Assembly (NCBI GenBank): GCA_964434575.1
Contig: CAYSWB010000016.1
Location: 1 to 34,795 of the forward strand
DNA: 34,795 nucleotides
From: DAORHV01 sp964434575
Lineage (GTDB): Bacteria; Patescibacteriota; Gracilibacteria; Peribacterales; Peribacteraceae
Reading direction: 5' to 3'
The first letter of the stretch is position 1, and every line of letters begins with the position of its first letter. Below are positions 6,947-14,040 of the stretch, one piece after another. Below the pieces are notes generated by a model. It was not told the origin of the DNA. It ran no database searches and saw only the letters and a program-made list of their open reading frames with translations. The position numbers were made by a program, and so were the translations under genes.

Positions 6947-8046
6947 GCCACCGCCTGCCGCACCGCCTCACACACCTCCTCCACCTGCGCCTCGGTCAGT
7001 TCGGCGAACATCGGCAGAGAAAGGATCTCGTTGGCTTGCGCCTCGGCTTCCGGGAAGTCGCCCGGTGACCATCCGTGCGCGCCGTACGCGCGCTGCAGGT
7101 GGATGGGGATTGGGTAGTGGATGCCGGTCGAGATGCCTTTGTCGGCCAGCTTCTTCTGCACGGTATCGCGGTCTTTCACGCGGATGACCATCAGGTGGTA
7201 GTTGCTCTCCCGGTCGTTGTGCGTCTCGAATAATTCCACGCCGTCGATGGTGGACAGCATGTTGTGGTACATCTTGGCGTGTGCGCGGCGCTTCTCGTTC
7301 CAGCCGTCCAGGTGCTTGAGCTTCACGCTCAGCACCGCGCCCTGGATGCCGTCCATGCGGTCGTTGCGGCCCACGAGCGCGTGCTCGTACTTCTTGGGCA
7401 TGCCGTGCTCGCGCAGCATGCGGACGCGCTTGGCGATTTCTTCGTCGTTGGTGACGATGGCGCCGGCCTCGCCGAACGCACCCAGGTTCTTGCCCGGGTA
7501 CATGCTGAACGCGGCGCAGTGCGACAGTGTTCCCGCGCGCTGGCCTTTGTACTTGGCGCCATGGGCTTGGGCCGCGTCTTCGATCACGATCAGTTTGTGC
7601 TTCTTGGCGATCTCGTGGATCGCGTCCATGTCGGCCGGCTGGCCGTACAGGTGCACCGGGATGATGGCGGCGGTCTTGGAGGTGATCGCCTTCTCGATCT
7701 TCGAGACATCGATGAGCGCGTCGTCGCTGCGGCAGTCCACCAGCACCGGCGTGGCGCCTGCCAGCGAAACGGCCTCGGCCGAGGCGAAGAACGAGTTGGT
7801 GACGGTGATCACTTCCTGTCCGGCGCCGATGTCGTAGGCGCGCAGCGGCAGCTCCAGCGCGGCCGTGCCCGAGGCCAGGCCCACGCAGTACTTGGTGCCG
7901 CAGTAGGCGGCGAATTCCTTTTCGAATTGCTCCACGTACGGGCCGCCGGCGAAGGCGCATTTGTCCACCACCGCCTGCATGGCGGCGTCGATCTCCGGCT
8001 TGATGGAGCGGTACTGCGCTTTGAGGTCCAAAAACGGTACGGGCAT
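6943..8046 (-). CDS. DegT/DnrJ/EryC1/StrS-family sugar aminotransferase
   Basis: A 367-aa PLP-dependent enzyme of the sugar aminotransferase family. It has MPVPFLDLKAQYRSIK at the N-terminus, ASGTAALEL for phosphate binding (58-66), EDAAQAHGA with Asp157 contacting the pyridine nitrogen, and the Schiff-base lysine Lys186 in FSMYPGKNLGAFGEAG. The family transfers an amino group from glutamate to keto-sugar nucleotides. With RmlA and RmlB nearby, a dTDP-3- or 4-keto-6-deoxyhexose is the likely substrate, giving a dTDP-amino sugar. The closest functional types from memory are FdtB/WlbE-like. The frame is open upstream to 8553, but the start at 8046 matches the family. It lies between + strand genes on both sides, so it is its own unit. 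Confidence 0.9.
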   Translation of the reverse strand: MPVPFLDLKAQYRSIKPEIDAAMQAVVDKCAFAGGPYVEQFEKEFAAYCGTKYCVGLASGTAALELPLRAYDIGAGQEVITVTNSFFASAEAVSLAGATPVLVDCRSDDALIDVSKIEKAITSKTAAIIPVHLYGQPADMDAIHEIAKKHKLIVIEDAAQAHGAKYKGQRAGTLSHCAAFSMYPGKNLGAFGEAGAIVTNDEEIAKRVRMLREHGMPKKYEHALVGRNDRMDGIQGAVLSVKLKHLDGWNEKRRAHAKMYHNMLSTIDGVELFETHNDRESNYHLMVIRVKDRDTVQKKLADKGISTGIHYPIPIHLQRAYGAHGWSPGDFPEAEAQANEILSLPMFAELTEAQVEEVCEAVRQAVA

Positions 8047-8058
8047 GGTTGGAGCGTA

Positions 8059-8064
8059 AGGGTA
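8059..8064 (-). promoter_or_regulatory. Possible -10 box of the aminotransferase gene
   Basis: TACCCT on the minus strand, 12 nt before the ATG at 8046. The spacing is slightly longer than at other genes here. Confidence 0.35.
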
Positions 8065-8088
8065 ACCCAAGAAACGCACAACTTCTGG

Positions 8089-8094
8089 TAGTCT
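8089..8094 (+). promoter_or_regulatory. Extended -10 box of the GNAT operon
   Basis: TAGTCT preceded by TGG, 9 nt before the ATG at 8104. The same TCTGGTA context occurs in both promoters at 15948-15975. Confidence 0.55.
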
Positions 8095-8103
8095 CTGGAC
8101 CTG

Positions 8104-8613
8104 ATGACGAAACGAAACGCCATTCTTACCGGCAAGCACGTCGCCCTGGCCGAAATGACGCCGGAGGACCAACCGCACTTCCAGCGGTGGCTCTCGGGCA
8201 ACCCGGAGCTGCGCGCGCTCATCGACGATCACCGTGTGCCGACCCTGGAGGACCAGCACAAATGGTTCGAGCGTTCGCAACAGCCCGACCGCAAGATGCT
8301 CTCCATCATCACGGTGCCGCAGCATGACCTCATCGGTAACGGCGGGTTCGTGGACATCGAGCCAAAGCGGCGGGGCACGTTGCGCATCACCATCGGGCAC
8401 ACCGAGTCGCTCGGGAAAGGCTGGGGGAGCGAGGCGACGGGACTTTTGGTGCGCTACGGTTTCGAGACGCTGGGCTTTGAGCAGATCATCCTGAAGGTTC
8501 TGAAAACGAACACCCGCGCCATCCGTGCGTACGAGAAAAACGGCTTCAGCCACGCCGGAAGCGATCCGGACAACGATGCTACACTCCTGATGACGCTTAC
8601 CAAGCCCGCATGA
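8104..8613 (+). CDS. GNAT N-acetyltransferase, RimJ/RimL-like
   Basis: A 169-aa single-domain GNAT protein. The acetyl-CoA pyrophosphate loop is visible as ESLGKGWGSEATGLLV, a variant of the Q/RxxGxG/A motif, at about residues 100-115. It is followed by the C-terminal NTRAIRAYEKNGF motif typical of RimJ/RimL-type acetyltransferases. The family acetylates protein N-termini, sugar-nucleotide amines or small amines. Next to a sugar aminotransferase, acetylation of an amino sugar is plausible but inferred. It is the first gene of an operon. Its TGA overlaps the ATG of the FemAB-like gene (8610-8613). Confidence 0.85.
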   Translation: MTKRNAILTGKHVALAEMTPEDQPHFQRWLSGNPELRALIDDHRVPTLEDQHKWFERSQQPDRKMLSIITVPQHDLIGNGGFVDIEPKRRGTLRITIGHTESLGKGWGSEATGLLVRYGFETLGFEQIILKVLKTNTRAIRAYEKNGFSHAGSDPDNDATLLMTLTKPA

Positions 8614-9578
8614 GCTTCACGCTCTCCCCGCACACCGCCGCCGACGATGCCAAGTGGGATGCGTTCGTGATGCAGTCTCGCAACGGGACGTTCTTCCACA
8701 CGCGGAAATTCCTGGCGTATCACCCCGAGGGCAGGTTCCAGGACGCTTCGCTGTGGGTGATGGACGGCCAGTCGCCGGTCGCGGTGCTGCCCGCCGCCAT
8801 CAAGGATGACAAGCTCGTGGCGCACCCGGGCGCCTCGTACGGCGGATTGGTGCTGGCAAACGACGTGAGCGTGAAGGACTGCGGCGACATCCTGGCCATC
8901 ATCACCGAGCACGCGAAGTCCAAGAAGCTCAAGGGCCTGTCGTTCGTGCGCCTCACGCCGCAGAGCATCCGGCAGGGGTACTCGGACGACCAGGAATACT
9001 GGATGTACCAGCGCGGCTGGCAGTGCACGCGATTCGAGATGGACGGCGCCATCGACGTGTCCATGCTCACCGACGAACTGCTCATGGGTTCACTGACGGG
9101 CAAGTGCCGCAACATGGTCCGCCAGGCCGAGCGCGCGGGCATCTCGGTGAAGGTCACCGACGACTTCGCGGGTTTCTGGAAGATCCTGGAAGCCACGCTC
9201 ACCGGACGCCACGGCACCAAGCCCACGCACACGGTGGAGGAGATCCAAAAACTGAAATCGCTGAACCCGGAGCATGTGCGCCTGTTCGGCGCGTTTAAGG
9301 ACGGCAAGCTCTGCGGCGGCATCGTGGTCATCACCATCAACGCCGCGGCGCTGTACACGCTCTACATGGCCCAGGATTACGCCGAGCAGAAGGCGCATCC
9401 CATGCACATGATCCTCGTTGAGGTCCTGCGCACGGCCATCAAGGAGAAGCGCCGTGCTTTGCACCTGGGCGTCTCCACCGAGGACGGCGGGAAAGTGATC
9501 AACGAAGGCCTCTTCTTCTTCAAAGAGAGTTTCGGATGCCGGCCCGTGCGCCGCGAATCCTGGGAACTCACGTTCTGA
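8610..9578 (+). CDS. FemAB/BioF2-like GNAT-fold acyltransferase
   Basis: A 322-aa protein with the layout of FemABX-like (peptidoglycan interpeptide-bridge) enzymes. It has an N-terminal GTFFHTRKFLAYHP segment, a central HPGASYGGLVLAN motif (about residues 71-83), KCRNMVRQAERAGI before a second acetyltransferase lobe, and a C-terminal LFFFKESFGC motif. The family moves amino-acyl or acyl groups, usually from tRNA or CoA, onto amines. In polysaccharide loci related proteins are often annotated as GNAT acyltransferases, perhaps acting on amino sugars. It is translationally coupled to the GNAT before it and lies 3 nt before the GT2 gene. The acyl donor cannot be predicted. Confidence 0.75.
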   Translation: MSFTLSPHTAADDAKWDAFVMQSRNGTFFHTRKFLAYHPEGRFQDASLWVMDGQSPVAVLPAAIKDDKLVAHPGASYGGLVLANDVSVKDCGDILAIITEHAKSKKLKGLSFVRLTPQSIRQGYSDDQEYWMYQRGWQCTRFEMDGAIDVSMLTDELLMGSLTGKCRNMVRQAERAGISVKVTDDFAGFWKILEATLTGRHGTKPTHTVEEIQKLKSLNPEHVRLFGAFKDGKLCGGIVVITINAAALYTLYMAQDYAEQKAHPMHMILVEVLRTAIKEKRRALHLGVSTEDGGKVINEGLFFFKESFGCRPVRRESWELTF

Positions 9579-9581
9579 ATC

Positions 9582-10412
9582 ATGCCTGACAAGATTCCCT
9601 GTTCGGTCCTGGTGCTCACGCGCAACAGCGCTGGCTCCATCGAGCGCTGCCTGAAGCCCCTCCAGAACTTCGCCGAAATCCTGGTCCACGACGCCAACAG
9701 CGAGGACGACACGGTGGAGATTGCCAAGAAACTCGGCGCCAAGGTCCTGCCGCAGTACCCGGAGGACGTGACCACGCCCAGCCTGCGCGTGAAGGACTTC
9801 ACCGAGATGCGCCTGCGCCAGCGCGCCGACGCGGCGTACGACTGGGTGCTGTACGTGGATTCCGACGAAATACTCAGCGATGCCGCCGCGGCCGAGATCG
9901 GGGAGCTCCTGAAGACCGTGGACATCAAGACCATCATCAAGATCCCGCGCGTGCCCGTCATCGACGGGGTGCCGCGCACCAAGGGGCACCTGACGCCCGA
10001 CGTCATGCCGCGCATCCACCACAGGAAAAGCGGCGCCACGCTGCAAAAGGGGAAGACCGTGCATGAAAAATACGAATACGATTCGAGTTTTTGCGAAATC
10101 TCGCTCAAGAATCCGCTCTACACCCCCCTTCCCGACGTCGCGGACATGCGCGCGAAGGACGACCGCTACCTGCTGCTGGAAGTGAAGCGCCTGCACGACA
10201 CCGGGTATACGTGGGGCGAGTACGTGCGATGGATCCTGTTCCGCGAGCCTTTGATCATGCTCGCGCTCCTCGGACGCATCGCGCTGAAGCTCCCGGAGCT
10301 CGGCAAACCCGACTCGATCCCCGTGGACCATCATCTGCGCTACGTGCGCTATCACTGGAGATTATTCAGGGGTATTACCGGAATGATGTTGGGGAAAAAG
10401 CCGAAGGCTTGA
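9582..10412 (+). CDS. Glycosyltransferase family 2
   Basis: A 276-aa GT-A-fold inverting glycosyltransferase. It has CSVLVLTRNSAGSIERCL at the N-terminus, VHDANSEDDTVEIAKKLGA for nucleotide binding, and YVDSDEIL as the metal-binding DxD motif near residue 90. This short form resembles the WaaE/KdtX-like group acting on lipopolysaccharide cores. The C-terminal third has an amphipathic, hydrophobic patch (LFREPLIMLALLGRIALK) that may contact the membrane. It is the third gene of the GNAT, FemAB, GT2 unit. Its stop lies 4 nt before repeat copy 2. Confidence 0.85.
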   Translation: MPDKIPCSVLVLTRNSAGSIERCLKPLQNFAEILVHDANSEDDTVEIAKKLGAKVLPQYPEDVTTPSLRVKDFTEMRLRQRADAAYDWVLYVDSDEILSDAAAAEIGELLKTVDIKTIIKIPRVPVIDGVPRTKGHLTPDVMPRIHHRKSGATLQKGKTVHEKYEYDSSFCEISLKNPLYTPLPDVADMRAKDDRYLLLEVKRLHDTGYTWGEYVRWILFREPLIMLALLGRIALKLPELGKPDSIPVDHHLRYVRYHWRLFRGITGMMLGKKPKA

Positions 10413-10416
10413 TTTG

Positions 10417-10760
10417 TTCTTTTGTCCGAGCGACAAAAGAACCAAAAGCGCGTGCGCGCCAGTTCCCACGCCGCCTCCGCTTGGGCGTCGGCGGCAGACC
10501 GCTCGGCCCCCTCCGTGGCGCGCGCCATCCCTGGGTGGCTTGAGCACTCGCTCTAGCGCTTGAGATCTCGCAACATGCCTTTCGCTCCTGTCCGGTTGTT
10601 GGACACGGCGGGCAGTGTCGCGCATCAGGCCGGTGCCGTAACGCTCCCGCCGAAGTACTCCGTGAAAAATCTCGAAGAGATTTAGGAGTACGAGGCGCGT
10701 GGAGCGTAGGCCAGACGGCCTGCCGCGCGACGTTTTTGCCCCACTTTTTCAAAAAGTGGG
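10417..10760 (+). repeat. Structured intergenic repeat, copy 2 (candidate RNA element)
   Basis: A 344-bp near-copy of 1419-1760 in the same orientation, again between convergent genes (GT2 ending at 10412, oxidoreductase ending at 10775). Helices equivalent to copy 1 are 10417-10426 with 10432-10441, 10470-10475 with 10490-10495, 10552-10555 with 10561-10565, 10606-10612 with 10646-10652, 10655-10661 with 10685-10691, 10667-10673 with 10677-10683, and 10740-10749 with 10751-10760. In helix 10655/10691 two base pairs differ from copy 1, both exchanged on both strands. There is no transposase, terminal inverted repeat or visible target duplication. Confidence 0.85.
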
Positions 10761-10774
10761 AAAGAATAAGCTTG

Positions 10775-11776
10775 CTACAACTCTATCGGAGCGTGCTTCT
10801 TCAGCGATTCCTCGGCCAGTGCCAGGACCTTCACCATGTGCAGGCCGTCTTCGCCCGACACGCGCGGCTTCTCTTTGCCCGCGATGCACGCCAGGAAGTG
10901 CTTGGCCTCGGTCTGCAGTGCCTCGGAGACCTTCAGGGCGGGGATCGTCACGTCGCCGCTGCGGTACTTCGGGAAGAACGGATCGGGCTTGGTGTCGTCG
11001 CGCTCCACGCCTTTGTCGTAGAAGCGGATCTTTTCGCTGGGCTCCAGGTCGTCGTATACGATCATCGCCTTCTTGCCGCCGATGAGCGTCTGGCGGAGCT
11101 TCACGGGCGACAGCCAGCTGACGTGGATGTGCGCGTGGAAGCCGGACTTGAACTTCAGGTGCAGGTGGCCGACTTCTGCGTGCTTGCCGTAGTGCGCGCT
11201 GCCGCAGGCGAAGATTTCTTCCAGATTCGCCAGGTTCTCGAGTTCATTCAGGATGGTGAGGTCGTGCACCGCCAGGTCGTAGAACACGCTGCTGTCTTTC
11301 TGGATGATGCCGAGGTTGATGCGCGTGGAATCGAAGTACAGCAGCTCGCCGAGCTTCTTTTGGCCGGCGTACTCGCGGATCTTGGCCACCGCCTCGGTGT
11401 ACGCGAACGTATGGTCCACCAGCAGCTGGAGCTTGTTCTTCTTTGCCAGCGCCACCAGTTCCTCGGCCTCCTTCACCGTGGCGGTCATCGGCTTTTCCAC
11501 CAGCACGTGTTTGCCGGCTTCCAGTGCGGCTTTGGCCAACGGGAAGTGGGCCATGGTCGGCGTGGCGATGATCACGGCGTCGAGCAAGGCATCGTTCAGC
11601 AAATCCTCGAACTTCTGCGTGAACTTGGTCGCCGGGTACTGGCGCGCGAACTTCTTCACGCGGTCTTTGGACAGGTCGCAGCCCCAGCGCAGCTCGCAGC
11701 CTTCCAGCGAAGCGAAGTTCCGGAGCCAGTTGGGACCCCAATAGCCTAAACCGACGACACCAACGGAGAGAGACAT
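10775..11776 (-). CDS. Gfo/Idh/MocA-family sugar oxidoreductase
   Basis: A 333-aa NAD(P)-dependent oxidoreductase. The N-terminal Rossmann domain opens with VGVVGLGYWGPN (5-16) and contains the family signature EKP at 94-96 (VLVEKPMTA). The substrate domain follows, with VFYDLAVHDLTIL, whose Asp-x3-His pair matches the usual catalytic region of the family. Members oxidise or reduce sugar-nucleotide hydroxyl or keto groups. WlbA-like members make 3-keto sugars for later 3-amination, which would suit the aminotransferase at 6943. That link is inferred. The start at 11776 is set by the Rossmann strand and a TACTAT box 6 nt upstream. It is the last gene of a five-gene minus-strand run. Confidence 0.87.
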   Translation of the reverse strand: MSLSVGVVGLGYWGPNWLRNFASLEGCELRWGCDLSKDRVKKFARQYPATKFTQKFEDLLNDALLDAVIIATPTMAHFPLAKAALEAGKHVLVEKPMTATVKEAEELVALAKKNKLQLLVDHTFAYTEAVAKIREYAGQKKLGELLYFDSTRINLGIIQKDSSVFYDLAVHDLTILNELENLANLEEIFACGSAHYGKHAEVGHLHLKFKSGFHAHIHVSWLSPVKLRQTLIGGKKAMIVYDDLEPSEKIRFYDKGVERDDTKPDPFFPKYRSGDVTIPALKVSEALQTEAKHFLACIAGKEKPRVSGEDGLHMVKVLALAEESLKKHAPIEL

Positions 11777-11782
11777 GTGCGG

Positions 11783-11788
11783 ATAGTA
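11783..11788 (-). promoter_or_regulatory. -10 box of the oxidoreductase gene
   Basis: TACTAT on the minus strand, 6 nt before the ATG at 11776 and inside a 17-nt intergenic gap. Confidence 0.5.
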
Positions 11789-11793
11789 CCAGA

Positions 11794-12984
11794 TCAGGCC
11801 TTGGCGATGCTTTCCACCGCGTTGCGCACGATGCCTTTGACGATGTCTTCGCTGAACAGGAGCTTGGCCTTGGCGCGCGCGGCGTCCGCCATGCGTTGGC
11901 GTTCGGCGGTATCCAGAAGCCGCTTCAGGCCCTCCGCGTAATCTTGCGGCGTCTTGCAGAACTGGAGCTCTTTCCCGTCCTGGAACGGGTAGCCGGCGGT
12001 CTTGGTCGTGAGCAGCGGCAGTCCGCGGCACAGCGGCTCGAAGACCTTCTGCTGCATGCCGGTGCCGGTGATCCACGGGCATACCGCCACGTCCATCGTG
12101 CCCAGGAACGCACCCAGGTCTTCCACGAATCCGGTCACGCGCACGTCTTCGGCCAGGTACCGCTTGTAGCGGTCCGGGAATTTCTTGCCGGTCAGATAGA
12201 AGCGGACCTTACCGGGCAGTTGCTTGCGCACTTCCGGCACGATCTTGGTCAGCAGGAACTCCAGCGCGTCGCGGTTGTGGCCCATGTTGTAGTTCGAACT
12301 CAGGAAGACCGCGTCCAGTACGTCTTTTTGCACGTGCGTTTTTTCGGCGAAGCACTTGGACAGGCCCCGGAGGGGGAGCGTGCCGTGGCGCTTGGCGCCG
12401 AGCCGCGCATAGAACGCCTCTTCATCCGGCGTGATCGCGAAGAGGAAGTCCGATTCGCGCGCCGCGATCTTCTCGCCCGGCATCTTCGGGATGGATTTCA
12501 GGCGCGACAGCAGGCTGCCGCCGTGTTCATCGATGCAGTTCTGCGGTTCGTTCAGCGATGACTTCACGATCATCGGGATGCCGTACTTCTTCAGCAGTCG
12601 CAGCACCGGCCAGTGCGTGGAGTATTCCATCCAGATGACGTCGGGCCGGAAGTTTTCCACCGCGTCGATCACCACGCGCTCGTACTTGGGGTCGGCGTAT
12701 TCCAGCGCCGCGCCGTCCAGCAGCGCCGGGTTGCCCAGCACGGCCGGGAGTTTTTTCAGCAGAAGCATCGCCGGGTTCTTCGGGTGCTCGACCAGCGTGA
12801 GGGGAATCTTTTCGTTCGCGAACGCCGCCTTGGCGGCCGATACGTCCTGGAATGCGTGGTACTTGGCGATCACGCGGATCTCGTAGCCCAGTGCCAGCAT
12901 CTGCCGGTACCCGTTGAAACGGTCCTGCTGGCAGGCTCCGGTCAGCGGGTAGGGAACCCACGGCGTAAGGACGAGGATGCGCAT
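11794..12984 (-). CDS. Glycosyltransferase family 4-like
   Basis: A 396-aa GT-B protein. The N-terminus MRILVLTPWVPYPLTGACQ has the proline-rich glycine-loop layout of GT4 acceptor domains. The C-terminal domain has FYLTGKKFPDRYKRY, VRVTGFVEDLGAFLGTMDV and TGTGMQQKVFEPLCRGLP. In the last, the first Glu of the usual E-x7-E pair is missing and only the second remains, so it belongs to the divergent GT4 subgroup that also uses Met-Gln-x-Lys. The start at 12984 is fixed by the family N-terminus. The gene begins 5 nt after the gmd stop and is probably cotranscribed with it, although a TAAAAT box overlaps the gmd end. Substrates are unknown. Confidence 0.83.
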   Translation of the reverse strand: MRILVLTPWVPYPLTGACQQDRFNGYRQMLALGYEIRVIAKYHAFQDVSAAKAAFANEKIPLTLVEHPKNPAMLLLKKLPAVLGNPALLDGAALEYADPKYERVVIDAVENFRPDVIWMEYSTHWPVLRLLKKYGIPMIVKSSLNEPQNCIDEHGGSLLSRLKSIPKMPGEKIAARESDFLFAITPDEEAFYARLGAKRHGTLPLRGLSKCFAEKTHVQKDVLDAVFLSSNYNMGHNRDALEFLLTKIVPEVRKQLPGKVRFYLTGKKFPDRYKRYLAEDVRVTGFVEDLGAFLGTMDVAVCPWITGTGMQQKVFEPLCRGLPLLTTKTAGYPFQDGKELQFCKTPQDYAEGLKRLLDTAERQRMADAARAKAKLLFSEDIVKGIVRNAVESIAKA

Positions 12985-12989
12985 TGACG

Positions 12990-14027
12990 TTATTTTACCC
13001 CGAGCAATTTGCAGTCGGCATCCAGCATGATGTTCGCGAGTTCCTCCAGGCTGGTCTTGGCCTCCCAGCCCAGCACGCGCTTGGCTTTGGCGGGGTTGCC
13101 GAGCAGCGTGTCCACTTCGGCCGGGCGCTGGTATTTGGGGTCGATGGCGACGATCTTGCGGCCCTTCTTGTCCTTGTACGTCTCGGCGTCGCCCGTGCCG
13201 GACTTGGTCCACTCGATGCCTGCACGGTTGAGGCAGTGCTCCAGGAACTCGCGCACGGACTGCTGCTTGCCGGTGGCCAGCACGAAGTCGTCGGGTTTGT
13301 CCTGCTGCAGCATGCGCCACATGCCTTCCACGAATTCGGGCGCGTAGCCCCAGTCGCGGCGGGCCTCCAGGTTGCCGAGGTACAAACAATCCAGGTCGCC
13401 CTTCAGGATCTTGGCGATGCTCAGGGTGATCTTGCGGGTGACGAAGTTCTCGCCGCGGCGCGGGGATTCGTGGTTGAAGAGGATGCCGTTGCAGGCGAAC
13501 ATCCCGTAGCTCTCGCGGTAGTTGCGGGTGAGGTCGAACGCGTAGGCCTTGGCGCAGGCGTACGGACTGCGCGGGTAGAACGGCGTGTTTTCGTCCTGCG
13601 GGACCTGCAGCACCTTGCCGTACAGCTCGCTGGAGCTGGCCTGGTAGAACCTGGCCTTCAGTCCGGTGGTGCGCATGGCTTCCAGCAGGCGCGTGGTGCC
13701 CAAGCCCGTGATGTCGCCGGTGCTTTCGGGGATCTCGAAGCTCACGCCTACGTGGCTCTGGGCGCCCAGGTTGTAGATCTCGTCGGGCTTGCTCGCGTGC
13801 AACACGCGCAGCAGCGAGTTGCTGTCCGACAAATCGCCGTAGTGCAGGTGCAGGTCGTGCTTGGTGGTGTGCGGGTCGATGAACAGGTGGTCGATGCGGC
13901 CGCGGTTGAACGTGGACGCGCGGCGCACGATGCCGTGCACTTCGTATCCCTTCTCCAGCAGAAGCTCGGCCAGGTACGAACCGTCCTGCCCCGTGATGCC
14001 GGTGATGAGGGCCTTCTTCTTGGACAT
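12990..14027 (-). CDS. gmd: GDP-mannose 4,6-dehydratase
   Basis: A 345-aa extended SDR that should convert GDP-D-mannose to GDP-4-keto-6-deoxy-D-mannose using bound NADP. Signatures are GITGQDGSYLAE at 10-21, RRASTFNRGRIDHL (35-48) typical of Gmd, YNLGAQSHVGVSFE, catalytic Ser132 or Ser133 with Glu134 in SSSELYG, Tyr156-xxx-Lys160, and FNHESPRRGENFVTRKI. The length matches the family. No GDP-fucose synthase follows. Instead the upstream gene is ColD-like, which uses this product. A TAGACT box lies 7 nt before the ATG, in the 10-nt gap to the ColD-like gene, so it could be transcribed alone as well as in the run. Confidence 0.96.
   Translation of the reverse strand: MSKKKALITGITGQDGSYLAELLLEKGYEVHGIVRRASTFNRGRIDHLFIDPHTTKHDLHLHYGDLSDSNSLLRVLHASKPDEIYNLGAQSHVGVSFEIPESTGDITGLGTTRLLEAMRTTGLKARFYQASSSELYGKVLQVPQDENTPFYPRSPYACAKAYAFDLTRNYRESYGMFACNGILFNHESPRRGENFVTRKITLSIAKILKGDLDCLYLGNLEARRDWGYAPEFVEGMWRMLQQDKPDDFVLATGKQQSVREFLEHCLNRAGIEWTKSGTGDAETYKDKKGRKIVAIDPKYQRPAEVDTLLGNPAKAKRVLGWEAKTSLEELANIMLDADCKLLGVK
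12992..12997 (-). promoter_or_regulatory. Possible internal -10 box before the GT4-like gene
   Basis: TAAAAT on the minus strand, 7 nt before the ATG at 12984. It overlaps the stop codon of gmd. Confidence 0.4.
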
Positions 14028-14034
14028 CGGGTGG

Positions 14035-14040
14035 AGTCTA
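14035..14040 (-). promoter_or_regulatory. Possible internal -10 box before gmd
   Basis: TAGACT on the minus strand, 7 nt before the gmd ATG. It overlaps the stop codon of the ColD-like gene. Confidence 0.45.

Noticed and set aside
1419..10760. Paired repeats as ends of a composite transposon or IS-derived MITE
   Set aside because: The copies are in direct orientation and fit neatly between gene ends. They have no transposase, matching terminal inverted repeats or target duplication, and the 8.6 kb between them is ordinary locus sequence.
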